Positions 20,963 through 34,155 of a stretch of DNA of 64,000 nucleotides are shown here, one piece after another. The stretch's first letter is position 1. Each line of letters starts with the position of its first letter. The notes under the pieces are model-generated. The model ran no database searches and was not told where the DNA came from. It saw nothing but the letters and a program-made list of their open reading frames with translations. The translations under genes and the position numbers were made by a program. Source of the DNA: Bufo bufo (lineage: Eukaryota > Chordata > Amphibia > Anura > Bufonidae); the NCBI RefSeq assembly GCF_905171765.1, contig NC_053392.1, positions 104,024,220 to 104,088,219 on the forward strand. Reading direction: 5' to 3'.

Positions 20963-21109
20963 CAGGGATCAGCAACCTTCGGCACTCCAGGTGTGGTGGA
21001 ACTATGATTTCCACCATGCACACCTGCTTGGCTGCTCTAAGAAGTGAGTGGAGCATGCTGGTAGTTGTAGTTTCACAACAGCTGGAGTGCCGGAGGTTGC
21101 TTACCCCTG
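20963..21109. mobile_element. hAT-type MITE with 8-bp target duplication
   Basis: Ends CAGGGATCAGCAACCTTCGG and its inverted partner (GGAGGTTGCTTACCCCTG). ATATAGAG occurs immediately on both sides (20955-20962 and 21110-21117), the 8-bp duplication typical of hAT. The 147-bp interior is itself nearly an inverted repeat (GGAACTATGATTTCCACCAT against ATGCTGGTAGTTGTAGTTTC). Confidence 0.9.
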
Positions 21110-21230
21110 ATATAGAGGGGTAACATGAAGCTTCAGCAAAATCTATAACAAAACCCCCACCTACCATGTATCAATTATTGTGCCACAATGCTGGCGTTTT
21201 CTTATGTGGCAGAGGGACTTTTATAAACTC

Positions 21231-21503
21231 TATGGGCCCAAGCACACGAACGCATTTTCTTTCTGGACCATTCCGGGTTTTTTTTGCGGACCGTATGCAG
21301 AACCATTAATTTCAATGGGTCCCCAAAAAAACCGGAAGTTACTCCGTGTGCATTCTATTTCCGTATGTCCGTTCCGCAAAAAAAAAATACATTACAGACA
21401 AGGATAGGACTGTTCTATTAGGGGCCAGCTGGTCCGTTCTGCTAAATACGGATCCATGTTTTGCGGACCGCAAAATGCATAGGGTTGTGTGCATGAGCCA
21501 TAA
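21231..21503. mobile_element. MITE with TGG...GCACACGAACG-type ends
   Basis: The left end TGGGCCCAAGCACACGAACG and the right end, reversed, TGGCTCATGCACACAACCC, are imperfect inverted repeats flanked by TA. Inner palindromes include GCGGACC. There is no coding content. The stretch 46182-46490 looks like a distant relative. Confidence 0.55.
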
Positions 21504-23949
21504 GGCACCAGGTCCCAGGTGCAATATCTGTGAATAGCTACATCCCTAGTATAATATATATGGTACATGGTAGGAGAAGAGACATGTTACAGAATTTGCA
21601 TTAGGCTCCAGGAGATACTTGTTATATCTCTATCTTTTCCATCCAAAATGAAAGACAGTAGGAATTCTTTCATCTGAAACACGATGGTCAGATTTTTTGA
21701 TAATCCACTTTTGCAAAAAATAAATAAATAAAATAATATAAGCTTAAAGAACACCGCTGACCTCTCCTGATGTGTCTGTTTTAATAAATAATGGCATTCC
21801 ACATGAAATGCCAGTTCTGGAACATTTAATCTAATAAGAAAACACGCTCCACAATTGGTATTGCATAGGAAATTGCTAAAAGAGGCAGGAGAGGTGACAG
21901 GTGCTCTTTAAAGCAGCATTAAAGTCTACATTTACTGCACAGAAGATAATCAAGACGCTATCATTGAAATAAGAATGGATTCACATCACAGGCAATTCAC
22001 ATAGAGGTGTAGAAGGATTGAGTTTGTTATTTATTACAATGTGTTATTTGTGGGTTTTATACAGGACTGCAAGTAAGCCCACTGTAAATTGTCATGATGC
22101 GGAAAAGTGAAAACATATCTGTTGTTTCTAATAACTTTAACAGAATAAGTAACAGAAAAAGCTGCCATGACTATATACATGAGTGACAGCACTATACCTG
22201 GCCACTATATGATTTGTATCTGGTATTTTTAGAATGTTGCCCTCTGCAGACTCCATCTCTAATTCTAAGTTGCCCTGAGATGGCAGGTGGAGACTAGATT
22301 CTATGATATCTTCTCACAGACTACACATAGAGATATGAGATTATAGAGATATGAGATTCTGCCTCCTGTCACTCACTCATTCAGAATAACTCAGAACCAC
22401 CATATAGAACATTATAGAGAAGTACTGAGCAGTAGAGATGTCAATAAAACACTTTATGTTAGATATACCACATACTATTAGCTACTGAATAACATCTGTG
22501 TCTTTCTGCTTGTTTCTTTCTCACCGCCGATCATCCTTTCTCCTCCTCGCTTCTCCATAGACTTCTATGGGATGATGTAATCTGATCCTTCAGTGAGCAG
22601 ACTGCATTGGTGTCACAAGAAGAAATTAGCAGAAAGTTCAGAGTGAATGCTAGCTTAGGAAAGGGATGGGAGGAAGAAATCAGCTGATAACTGGAGAACA
22701 ATGCATTTTGTTCCGATAAGATATATTACAAGGTTTCTTATATTTACCTGTACTATTGATGTATGGAAAGTTGGATGAAAAGTTAGTGACAAGTTACTTT
22801 GGATAACTTTGGATCATTGTCCAAGTACTAAATACTCAAGGTAATGTGTCTTATTGGTGCCCCCCCCCCCACCCCCATGGCATCCAGAACCTTGGCCACA
22901 TGCTATGTTAACCTTTCATTTTGTTATGCATGCAAGACCAAATGTATTTACTGCTTCTTATTTCTTTTTGGTTTATGTATTTATTTATTTATTTATTATA
23001 TTATGTATTATAATTTCATAACTTCATATGGTAGTCGGTTCTCTGCCTCATAGTAGATCTGTCAGGGAGCCGTTCTGATGACTCAGTTTGTAGTCTTTAT
23101 CTCTAAACTTCCCATAAACTCTAAGCATAGCTAAATTCCTATCAAACTGATAAGAATATGGATTAAATGAGTGTCTATGAGCTGTAAGGAATTCAGAGAT
23201 AAGGGCTCCAGATTGCACCTTTATAGCAGCTCCCTGACATAATCAGTGTGAGGTAAAGAACAGTAGTCTGTACCTTTATGTTGTTTCTGTCTGTAGTGAA
23301 TGTCCTGGAAATGCATCATATGGAAAAAGGCTCTAAAGTGCCAAGAGGGCGGTCTTTAGTGTTCAAAGTGCCCAAGCCCACTGCTTATTATGCAATGTAC
23401 TTGCAAATGTTTCCTCCCCTCTTCACTGTTAATCTGATGCGGTCCTTTCCAGCTGCTTGCTTCTCTGGTAAGCTGAGCCTGGCATCTTCCCTTCACCTCT
23501 GATTTCAGAGATATGCCTTGGCATAGAACATTCCCTCTAGTGAGCAAATGCCTCAGAGAATTGTTCTGCGCATGCACAAGAAGCGCAGCACAGGCACCTG
23601 CAATGTTCTGCTGGTAATTGCTGATAGTTTAATGGGTGAAAATTTGGTTACAGACTCCCTTTATACTAACTCAAATTTACTGGGAATATAATTTTTATAC
23701 CAGTCAAATGGGGGAGTTTGTAGCAGGGATTTGTGTCAAATTAATAAAAAGGTGTTAGCCTCCATAAATTTGGAACATTTTGACCTCTCAAACAGGCAGA
23801 AATATATATATATATGCTATAGGCAGGTGTAGTTTTGTGCCAGATATTAGTGCCATTTTTAATTAAAGTTGATGGCCACTTTTTGGCTACTTGTGACTAG
23901 GGTGTATGTAAACTGAGTGTACTGACATAGGAGGTCACAACAATACAAA
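21504..23949. other. Mostly unrecognised AT-rich sequence
   Basis: It contains a short (TTTA)n run near 22978-23000, a poly-C stretch at 22861-22870, and a short TA run near 23806. No ORF shows known domains. It may be the least repeat-laden stretch of the window, but I cannot assign any function. Confidence 0.5.
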
Positions 23950-25293
23950 TTGGCGCTCCAGATTACCAAGAATAGGGGCAAAAATCAGAAAGTGGGTAAT
24001 CTAAAATGTAATATTTTATTAGTAATGCAGATAAAAAGATAGTTTCCAAAATAAAGTGTGCAATAGACAAACCTTGGGATAGAAATGATGTATCAACCCT
24101 AGGGCAACCCAGGTGTCTATCCCAAATGAAAATAACAAAAAAATACACAATAGTGCACGGCGGCACCAGTAACCGTTTGTCCTGCCGGTACCGCGGAACA
24201 GGATGCGGATCGATAACCACCGTCGTCAAACCTTCGGTTGAGGTTTCTCCAATTAAGATAAATATTGAAGAAATCAATGAACATCAGGCAGTGATGCACA
24301 TGTGTGCAGGGTCCCTGTTGAGGCCCTATGGCTAGCTAAGATGTTTATCCCTAACACTAGATGTAGGTAGCAGCCTCACCACAGGGCACTCGTCCTAACA
24401 AGGACGACCCCGTCCGGAACCTGTCCCTAAAATGAATTAACTGTGTGTCCCTAAAGGAAAAAAGATCTCCCTACACGCATGTTTCACTGCCTTAAAAACC
24501 AAATTAAAAGGCAATTCATCAAGGGAGAGATGAGGGAAAAAGTACTAGGGATAGGTATAAGATACACCCTATATCCCTAGAGACCAGCCTAACTAGATAC
24601 GTCAGCCAGTAGTGGGGGTAACCAGATGGTGGAAACCTCCTGGGGCGGTCTCTGTAGATAAGGAGACTATGGTGCATGCAGTGACATGATAAAAAGAACT
24701 GCACATGGGACGCCAACCTGTCTGGCGTTTGCACCATGTTTAAATAATCACCTGGCTGCTGCCTCCGCCGCCCACGATGTAACAGGGCCAATGGGCGCAT
24801 CCGTGCGCTCGCACGTCGGCGCCGCTCATGCGCACACTGCGGAGTCAGAAGCGAGGTTTGGAACGCAAGGAAATGCCATCGATGCCGGCTCTCTCCTGCT
24901 CATGCGCGGCCTCGTTTGTTATTACGGTGCCGCGGCTGTCAGCTGATTTGACAGCAATACTTTAGACAAGAACTGATAGCCGTTGTCTATTGATGGTGCA
25001 GAGTGGCAGGGCGCTCGGAACTCGTCCTGTCCACACTGCATCTTAGCCCAGGATCGAGCCATCAGTAAAGAACGGTATTTAGGCTATCTAGTCAGATACA
25101 GACTAGAGATTAGATTTCTAGACAATGGAAAAAACAGACACTATGATGTGTCGACTAATAGATATATTTTGGCACAAAACATTATAGATAGAGTGGAAGA
25201 GGTAACATTAATAACTAGGGATGTAGAGGCCAACTTGATACAGCCCTTTACAGTGTCTGCACCTATACAAGAATAGGGGGACAGCTGAGTATT
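23950..25293 (-). mobile_element. Probable 3' region of a Penelope-like element
   Basis: It lies downstream (minus strand) of the GIY-YIG coding fragment and has no gene of its own. On the minus strand near 24000-24030 it reads ACTAATAAAATATTACATTT, a plausible polyadenylation region, and the whole stretch is non-coding. The limit at 23950 is a guess. Confidence 0.3.
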
Positions 25294-26450
25294 TCACAGA
25301 AAACAACTGTAATTCAGCTGTTCGTTTAGGCCCATTGGTGCGACTGTTCGCAGAAGGAAGATCCAGCGGGCTTCACGCTGTAAGAGAATCTTATCCCAGT
25401 CTCCTCCCCGTTTGGGGGGGGGGGGCGACTGCTTCAATACCACTAACTCTAATGGCACATGTATCACCTTTATGAAAGTCGCACACATGACGGGCAACTG
25501 CCGTATCTCGTCGTTTTTCGATATCAAGGAGATGTTCTCCTATTCGCCTACGTAGTTCACGTTTGGTCTTTCCAATGTACTCTTTTTCACAGGTGCATGT
25601 GATTTTATATATAACACCTGCCGTTCTGCAAGAGATAAAATCCTTGATATCAAATGTTCGCCTGAGGTTGCTACTGAAAAAGGTCTTTCCAGTGGTAATA
25701 CTGTTACAGGCCACACAGCCACTACACCTGAAACTGCCAACAGGCCGACGACTCAGCCAGGTGTCCGGGGCAGCCGGTGGTAAAAGGTGGCTGTGTACCA
25801 ACAGGTCCTTGAGGCTCTTGCCTCGTCTAAATGTGACCTGTGGGTAATCAAACAAGACATCACTCACGTCAGGGTCCATCAAAAGAATGGGCCAATGGCG
25901 TTCAAGGATCTCTCTTGATTTTTTCGCAGAGCCATCAAATGTGGTTATAAACCTGATTTTCTTATCCGTCTCCTGCTTCTTTTTAGGGACTAGCAGTGTG
26001 TCTCTGTGGGTATGGGCTGCTCTCTGAAACGCCTTTTTCAAGACACAGTCAGGATAACCCCTAGCCAAGAATCTCTGTCTGAGGTCAGCCGCCTGCGTCT
26101 TGAACTCCTGTTCCTCCGAACAGTTCCTCCGCAGGTACTGCCCATAGGGAATACCTCGCTTTAAGGGCATGGGGTGACTACTCTGCCAATGGAGGACTGA
26201 ATTAGTCGCTGTGGCTTTGCGGTAAATGCTAGTAGAAAGCTCCCCCCCACTTTTTTTAGATATACATACATCAAGGAAAGGTAATGTTTGATTATCATAG
26301 GGTGTATGTAAGATGACTATATGGCATTTATTAATATAGCCTTTGTTGATATTCTGTGCTGTTTGCTATGTATGTGATAAACCATGTCACCTTATTGAGG
26401 AAATCTTCAGTGTTATCCACATAGAGGTCATGTCCGTAAGATAGCCACTG
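25294..26450 (-). pseudogene. Penelope-like element: RT tail and GIY-YIG endonuclease
   Basis: On the minus strand the end of the RT domain is readable (YDNQTLPFLDVCISKKSGG, then TSIYRKATATNSVLHWQS, then KRGIPYGQYLRRNC). It is followed by a linker with a Cys pair (FRCSGCVAC) and a GIY-YIG nuclease (GVIYKITCTCEKEYIGKTKR with ELRRRIGEHL). Just after it, a run of 12 G on the plus strand (25414-25425) breaks the frame. The expected C-terminus (RGGDWDKILLQREARW) continues in another frame to a stop at 25294. Upstream of about 26300 the RT part is also frameshifted, and the catalytic RT core is missing. This is a dead 5'-truncated copy. Confidence 0.85.
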
Positions 26451-27379
26451 ATGGAGGGTCATGTGACCAGGCAAATCACCTCCATGTAATGTCTCCTTTA
26501 TTCAAATACATTTGAATCGAGGAGACATCACATGGAGGTCACTTGCATGGTCACATCTGCCTTCATCAGCAGCCATTGTGTGGACACAGGACCTCTGTGT
26601 GGACACCACAAAAGACTTGGCACACAAGAAGACATACCTTATGAAATATAGGAAATGGTGCACAATTTCTACAAATACTATATTAGTAAGTGCAATATAA
26701 TCTAGCATAAGATTGCAAATGACCTACAATAATCAGTATCACAAACACTCTGATATATTTGGCTAATGGTTTAAAGCCTTGTAACTGGAAATGTCTCAAT
26801 ATGAGTGGACAGCATATAAAGCAATCAATGATAAAAAAAAAATAAATAGAGCTTAGTTCATCCCCCCGCCTGATGTCTGCTTGGCATTTACTCCGTATTC
26901 TTATATTTCAGACTTAAACAAGAGTGGAGCCAGCTTCTTCTTCATCAATGAAGATGGATATCAAACTGGGAACCAAGTAGAGTTCAAGATCTCCTCTTGC
27001 AGTCTAATCAGGCTCTCACACAGAATGGACAAACTCTCATTCAGAGATATTGACCTATCATTGACAAGTATTTCATAAAGCAGCTTTACTGCACAAGAGG
27101 GACAACACTATTGACCTTTAAAGGTCAACACGACAGCCGAATTAATTAACATTTTCCAAAACATTCCTCCATCTCCGGTCTCATTAGAATTAACGTAGCA
27201 GCCTGAAATTAAATTGTAAAGTATCTCTAATAAAATCTGCATAAAAATAAGATGGTTATCTCTAGTTCATGGGAAAAAAAGAGTTACAGATGGGTATTTA
27301 AAATATTTTGTAATATTTGAGCCAGCCATACAGTTGAGATAGATAACAGCGCCCCGAGAAGCAGCCAATTCTGAATAGA
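26451..27379. other. No recognised feature
   Basis: AT-rich. Direct repeats of GTGTGGACAC occur near 26577-26605, and CACATGGAGGTC echoes inverted CACCTCCATGTAATG near 26480-26540. No coding signal. Confidence 0.5.
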
Positions 27380-28239
27380 GAAGGCATTGTGGTTCACCAG
27401 GCAGTCATTTTGCGGCGAACTTTGCGATTCGCAGAACATGCGAACATATGTCGATGTCCGCCGGCACAATATTCTTTTGCATTGCGCCGAACTTTGACCC
27501 ATGACACATCCATCAGGTGGGACAGGACAGCCAATTGAGATGTTTCAGCACATGGACACACCCCCCGATCTGGCAGCAATTTTACATTCTATGTTTTGCC
27601 AGTGTAGGGAGAGGTTGATTTGTGGAGCAGGCGCAGGCTGTTAGGGACACCAAACGCTAGCTAATAGGGCCACAAAAGTCTTTTTAAGTACTGGTATAGG
27701 TATGCTATCGATTTGATAAACTGAAGGGTGTGATATACTTATAGTATACTTTCTAACATAGAAAGTATATTATAGTGCATTTGTTTTGTGCAGCAGTTGT
27801 GTGCGGTTCTGCTGCGATACCGCAGGTATATAGAGGGACAAGCGCTATTGGAACAACTAATTGCAACGGGTGTGACATACCTGTTGCCCCAAAAATAACT
27901 GATTGAGGGGTGTGATATACCTATAATATACTTTCTAAAATAGAAAGTATATAGTGCATTTGTATTGTGCAGCAGTTGTGTGCGGTTCTGCTGCGATACC
28001 GCAGCTATATAAAGGGACAAGCGCTATTCGAACAACTAATTGCAACGGGTGTGATATACCTGTTGCCCCCAAAAAAACTGATTGAGGGGTGTGATATACC
28101 TTCTTCCACAAAATATTGATTGAGGGCTGTGATATACCTGCTGCCACAAAATACTGAGTTTTGTTTGGCTGTTAACCCTTGCTTTGTTACTGGAAAAATG
28201 GATTAAAATGGAAAATTTGCAAAAAAAATATCTGTTTTG
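27380..28239 (+). mobile_element. hAT element 5' region with 182-bp tandem duplication
   Basis: Starts around GGTTCACCAGGCAGTC with repeated GCGAAC/GCCGAAC motifs. From 27719 a ~182-bp unit is duplicated (27719-27901 and 27902-28083). Both copies carry GCAGCAGTTGTGTGCGGTTC and GACAAGCGCTATT. The unit edge, ACTGATTGAGGGGTGTGATA, is the same motif that is amplified at 28985-30060, so the arrays are related. The exact 5' terminus and target duplication are not visible. Confidence 0.55.
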
Positions 28240-28984
28240 GGACCGTTTTTATTTTTTGTTATTTACATCGTTGATCTGACAGGTTAGATCGTGTGCTATT
28301 TCTATAGAGCAGGTTGTTTCGGACGTGGCAATACCAAATATGACTACTTTTTGTGGGTTTTTGTTTCAGTTTTACATAATAAAGCATTCTGAAAGCCATA
28401 TATATATTTTTTTGGGGCGACTGTCTTATGTAGGGGCTCATTTTTTACAGGATGAGATCTCGGTTTGATTGGCACTATTTTGGGGTGCATATGACATTTT
28501 GGTCGCTTGCTATTACACTTTTTGCGATGTAAAGTGACAAAAATGTCTTTTGACACTGTATTTATATAATTTTTTTTGCTGTGTTTACCTAAGGGGTTAA
28601 GTCATGTGTTATTTTGTGTATTTAACTTTTACACAATAATATCGTTTTTGAAACAAAAAAAAAATCATGTTTTAATGTCTCCATAGTCTGAGAGCCATAT
28701 TTTTTGGGCGATTGCCCTATGTAGGGGCTAATTTTTTGCGGGATGAGATGGTGGTTTGGTACAATTTTCGGAGGCATATAACTTTTTGATCGCTTGCTAT
28801 TACACTTTTTGTGATGTGAGGTGACAAAAATGGCTTTTTGACACTGTTTTTATTTAAATATTTTTACGGTATTTACTGAGGGGTTAGGTCATGTGATATT
28901 TTTATAGAGCAGATTCTTTCGGACGAGTTGATACCTAATATGTATTGTTTTTTTAATTTATTTTGATGCACCTGTACGCCCTGT
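28240..28984. repeat. ~340-bp diverged tandem duplication
   Basis: Two copies run from about 28285 to 28610 and from about 28640 to 28960. Both contain a GATCGCTTGCTATTACACTT-type block, TGACACTGT and GTAGGGGCTCATTTTTT. It sits between the two repeat blocks of the hAT element and may be an older interspersed repeat. Confidence 0.6.
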
Positions 28985-30060
28985 GTCTCCAAGAGGTTAA
29001 GGGGTTTGATATACCCGTTTCCACAAAATACTGATTAAGGACTGCGATATACCTGCTTCAACAAAATACTGATTAAGGGATTTGAAATACCTATTTCCAC
29101 CAAATATTGATTGAGGCCTATGATATACCTGCTTCCACAAAATACTGATTAAGGGGTTTGATATACCTGATTCAACAAAATACTGATTAAGGGGTTCGAT
29201 ATTCCTGTTTCCACCGATTATTGATTGAGGCCTGCGATATACCTGTTTCCACAAAATACCGATTAAGGGGTTCGATATACCTGTTTCCACCAAATATTGA
29301 TTGAAGCCTGTGATATACCTTCTTCCACAAAATACTGATTAAGGGGTTTGAAATACCTGCTTCCACAAAATACTGATTAAGGGGTTTGAAATACCTGCTT
29401 CCACAAAATACTGATTGAGGGCTGCAATATACCTGCTTCCACAAAATATTGATTAAGGAGTTTGATATACCTGTTTCCACCAAATATTGATTGAGGTCTG
29501 CGATATACCTGCTTCCACAAAATACTGATTAAGTGGTTTGAAATACCTGCTTCCACAAAATACTGATTGAGGGCTGCAATATACCTGCTTCCACAAAATA
29601 CTGAATGAGGGGTTCGATAAACCTGTTTCCACCAAATAGTGATTGAGGCCTTTGATATATCTGCTTCCACAAAATACTGATTAAGGGGTTTGAAATACCT
29701 GCTTCCACAAAATGCTGATTGAGGGCTGCAATATACCTGCTTCCACAAAATATTGATTAAGGAGTTTGATATACCTGTTTCCACCAAATATTGATTGAGG
29801 TCTGCGATATACCTGCTTCCACAAAATACTGATTAAGGGGTTTGATATACCTGCTTCCACAAAATACTGATTAAGGGATGCGATATACCTGCTTCCACAA
29901 AATACTGATTAAGGGGTTCGATATACCTGTTTCCACCAAATATTGATTGCGGGGTGTGAAATACCTGCTTTCACAAAATACCGATTAAGGGGTTTGATAT
30001 ACCTGTTTCCATTAAATATTGATTGAGGCCTGCGATACACCTGCTTCCACAAATATTGCT
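28985..30060. repeat. 38-bp tandem array in two alternating variants
   Basis: About 28 copies. Type 1 contains CTTCCACAAAATACTGATTA and GGGGTTTGATATACCTG. Type 2 contains TTTCCACCAAATATTGATTG and GGCCTGCGATATACCTG. They often alternate, giving a 76-bp higher-order unit. The array ends about 25 bp before the hAT coding region. The minus-strand ORFs over it are only the repeat translated. Confidence 0.9.
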
Positions 30061-30084
30061 CTTTTCTAGGGACTTAAGCACAGG

Positions 30085-33000
30085 GTCATTTTGAAAATGA
30101 CAGGCAGAGGAAGAGGCAGGCGGTTTCGCAGGGGTGGTAGGGGTCAGGCATGTGCACCAGACCGGAGCCTAAGTGGGAAGTTGGAGAAGGTGCGAGCGAT
30201 TACTTCAAAGGGCGCACAAGAGTTGGTTGAGTGGCTCACTCACCCTTCCGCATCCTCCTCATCCTCTGTATCTGCACCCTCCTCACTCTCTGCTGTGTGC
30301 ACCCCCTAATACACCACCACCATAGCCCCCCTCCACTCGAGTTAGAGAAATTATTTTCCCATCCATTCCCAGACCTTACCGATGCGCAGCCATTCTTGAC
30401 ATTGGATGAGGAAGAGAAGGTAGCAACGGCCGCCACCCAGCGGTCTGACAGTACCCAGATCAGCCCAAGGAGGGAGGTCGCCGCTGCTGCTGCCTACTCC
30501 GATATCTCAAATGTCAGTAGTGGTGAAGGTGACGATGATGACGTGTCAATGGACGTCACGTGGGTGCCCAAAAGAGAGGGAGAGGAGGGGAGTTCAGAGG
30601 GAGAGACGGAGTAGCAGAGAGGGAGGAGAAGGAGGAGAAGCAGGCAGAGCTCGCAGGGCACAGGAGGCAAAAAGCAGACTGCAAATGTATCTGGAGCGAG
30701 CCATCCACCATGCACGGTCACTTCTGGCGCTCCCAGGATGCCAGCACATGGCTCCGCAGTGTGGGCTTCTTTTAACGTGTCAGCTGCTGACAATAGTGTT
30801 GCCATCTGCAGCCTGTGCTGTCAAAGCATAAGTCGCGTTAAGCCCAACACTTACCTAGGAACGACCGCCTTAAGATGGCACCTGGCCTTACATCACCGAG
30901 CCCAGTGGGAGCAACACCGTCAGAATCTACAAAGCCACACTACCGTCACTCCACGTCCTGCCTCTTCTCCTTCTCATCTCTCCTCCCATTTGTCCTCCAC
31001 TCCACCTTCCACCGTGCTATCGTCGCGTTCATCTGGCAGAAGGCAGGCTTCCGTGGCCCAAATGTTTTAGCGTAATAAGTTGATGACGCCAGATAACCCT
31101 CTTGCCCAATGGCTGACCGCTGGCTTGTCTGAACTGCTAGTGGCCATCTACTGTCATATAAACTGGTGGACGCGGAGGCCTTTAGAAAATTTGTGGCCAT
31201 TGGCACACTGCAATGGAAGGTCCCGGAAGGAAATATTTCTATCAGAAGGGCATCTCAGAGCTATATGGCCACGTTCAGCGGCAAGTGAATATATCTCTGG
31301 CACAGTGTCGGTGCAAAGATACATCTGACCACAGACACATGGTCTAGCAAACATGGGCAGAGACGGTACATAACTTTTACTGCCCACTGGGTGAACCTTC
31401 TGACGGCCGTCAAGCATGTAACCCGTGGCTCCCGTTAGATTTGGTGTTACCGCCAAGGATTACATGCAGGCGTGCATCTTCTTTTCCTCCTCCATCCTCC
31501 GTCTCCTCCTCAGCTGACTCCTCCTTTTCCACTGCTACCGCCTCTTCCGTTGCACCCCCCAAGCTCCCCAGAACTTTTTTGACGTCTTAGTTGAGACGTT
31601 GCCATGCTGTGCTGCGGCTGTTGTGCCTGGAAACCAAAAGCCACACTGGTCCTACACTGCTTTCAGCTCTGCAATCACAGGCCGATCAGTGGCAAACCCC
31701 GCTTAATTTGACAGTTGGTAAAGTGGTGTGCGACAATGGTGCCAATCTGCTGAGCGCGATGAAACAGGGCAAAATGACACACGTGCCGTGCATGGCACAC
31801 GTCTTGAACTTTGTTGCGCAAAATACCCCAGCATTCAGAACGTCTTGCGGCAGGCCAGGAAAATCTCTGGCCATTTTAGAAGATCTTACGCGGCCATGGC
31901 TCGCCTTGCTGACGTTCAGCGGCAACACCACTTGCCGGTCAGACGTCTGATTTGTGACAGCCCGACGCACTGGAACTCCACCTTGTATATGCTTGATAGT
32001 CTGCTCCAGCAGCAAACGTGCCATTAACGACTACCTGTATGAACTGTACAGCAGGTTAGGTTCCGGGGAGCTTGGTTTCTTTTCCCCACGCCAGTTGCTG
32101 CTCATGCGCGACACATGCAGACTTCTGCGGCCATTTGATGAGATCACCAAACTGGTCAGTGGGAGCCAGGGTGCCATCAGTGACATCGTACCTTATGCCT
32201 TCTTTCTGGAGTGTGCATTGCGTTGTGTCATTAATCAAGCCATTGAGGAGCAGGAGCTGGAAGATGAGGAAGTCGCAATGCTGAATGAATTTCCAGGGGG
32301 GCTACTCCATCTGAGACAAGTCAGCAGGAGTCTGAAGAGGAGTCAGAGGAGGATGGTGGCTGGGGGGAGGAGGAGGAGGAGCAAGAAGAGCTTTAAACTT
32401 TTCAGGGATCCCTTCCAAAATAGTGCAAATGGGGGTCTTCATGCTCCAGTGTTTGAAGTGGGACCCCCGTATAAAAAGCATAAAGGGCAAGGGCCAGTAC
32501 TGGGTGGCAACGTACTTAGATACCGGTACAAACACAAAATGGCGGACATTTTACCAGCATAAAAAAGGCCGGTCAGAATGCAGCATTTCCAGGCCTTGCT
32601 GCGAGAGATGCTGCATTCTGCTCTTGCGGGCGCTGGCAGAGTAATTTCCACCCACAGCAAAAAAGGTGCGGGTACCAATCCTACCGCACCTGCAAGAAGA
32701 GGGCGGTTTGAAGATGTGTTGGTCACTTTGGATATGAAATCATTCTTGCAGCCAACCCATCGACAGCTGACCTATGGATCCAGCCTCAGGGAACGCCTAG
32801 ACTGACAGGTGTCCAACTACATCGGGTTAACGGCCGATGTGGATGCTCTGAGAAGCGAGGAACCCCTTGGCTACTGGGTGTGCAGGCTTGACCTGTGGCC
32901 AGAGCTGGCACAATTTGCCATGGAACTCTTGGCTTGCCTCTCGTTGAGTGTCCTGTCCGAAAGGACGTTCAGCACAGCAGGGGGATCATGACCGAAAAGC

Positions 33001-33104
33001 GCACTTGCCTAGCTCACAACAGTGTGGACTCTCTCACATTTCTAAAAATGAATGAGGCATGGATCTCGGAGGAATTAAACACCTGTGGCGACCACGTGTA
33101 ATTG
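30085..33104 (+). pseudogene. hAT transposase with BED finger, decayed
   Basis: Blocks of one hAT (ZBED-like) transposase occur in order but in different frames. They are: a basic Gly/Arg-rich N-terminus (MTGRGRGRRFRRGGRG, about 30097); an acidic/Ser region; a BED zinc finger (VWASFNVSAADN ... ICSLCCQSI ... LRWHLALHH, about 30750-30900); the catalytic core (VVCDNGANLLSAMKQGKMTH then VPCMAHVLN, about 31720-31810; CDSPTHWNSTLYMLD, about 31960); and the C-terminal dimerisation domain (LGYWVCRLDLWPELAQFAME and SERTFSTAGGS, about 32870-32985). At least five frame changes make it non-functional. Stop-rich stretches (31080-31590 and 32340-32800) lie between blocks. The first catalytic Asp region is not recognisable. 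Confidence 0.85.
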
Positions 33105-34155
33105 AATTTCCTCATGCCAGCCCACACATATCCGCCACTACCCATAACAAAGAATGGTCCTTGTCTTATGTATATACAGCAGCATAAACGGCCTTTTCTG
33201 TCAGGTGAATGCCTAATTTTTGGGGCCTGCACTGGCCTAAATCACTCCGAAAAGTGCACCACAATGATATGCAAATCATTGTGGTGCACCTTTCGCAGTG
33301 ATTTATGTATTTTTACATTTGCATCCATACATTATCATATGTTGTGTAGGATGCTTTTGTGGTGCATGTGGTCCGCTGCCGACAACCTCCATTGTATGTA
33401 GTTTTGCTGGGTATTGCTATTAGCAACGGATCAAATGTGGAGGAATCGCTCCCCTGGTTATAAACACGCCACAGTGTTTGGGTTTTTTGAGCATTTCCTC
33501 CCATTTTGACCACTTTATTTCAGTTATTTTCCTGTACTGGCCTACAGTAACATTTTTAGCCAGTGACTGTCTAATGTACCTCCAGCCACATAATCACAAG
33601 TTCGTTTCTGTCAGGTGAATGCCTAATTTTTGGGGCCTGTACTCCTGTGACCTAAAATAAATTCTTTCTAGGCTCCAGCAGGGCACATTTTGGAGAGTTT
33701 CCCTTTAAGACGCATAAAAATGGCCCCTGATTGAAAAATACATATTTTTTTGTGGGAGTTTTTGCCAATCATCCCCTTCTGGTATGTCACTGTCCATGTT
33801 GTGGGACTATTTGTGCACTTCTAGTAAGTATTTGGTGGCTGCAAATATGAACTGAAGGTTTTTCAGGTTCGCGAACTGTCCCGTCCGATGTTCGTCCGTC
33901 ACAAACATGGACCTTCTATCTTCATTCAGCAGGACCTGCGTGGTGAGCACGGTGACGTCACCGCAGGTCCTTTTGCAGATCCTGAAGAAAAGAAGATACG
34001 GAAAATAATAAAGTGAAGTTCGGATCCCCATTGACTTAAATGGAGTCTCGGTTCGGGCAGAAGTTCAGGTCAAGTTCGGGTCCCAAACCCGAACTTTGAC
34101 CTGAAGTTCGGCCGAACCCGGCGAACCCGAACTTCCACGGGTTTGCTCAACCCTA
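33105..34155. mobile_element. hAT 3' region and terminus with AAGTTCGG motifs
   Basis: Non-coding. GTGAATGCCTAATTTTTGGG occurs twice (about 33205 and 33615). An inverted pair (AAAAGTGCACCACAATGATA with TGCAAATCATTGTGGTGCAC) forms a hairpin near 33250-33295. The end GGGTTTGCTCAACCCTA at 34155, reversed, reads TAGGGTTGAGCAAACCC, a hAT-like terminus. It is preceded by palindromic AAGTTCGGGT motifs. The right flank is TAAGGGAG; no matching left flank was found. Confidence 0.5.

Noticed and set aside
26881..27078. Possible host exon (65 codons) after an acceptor-like tract
   Set aside because: No recognisable domain, no good donor, and base composition no different from the surroundings.
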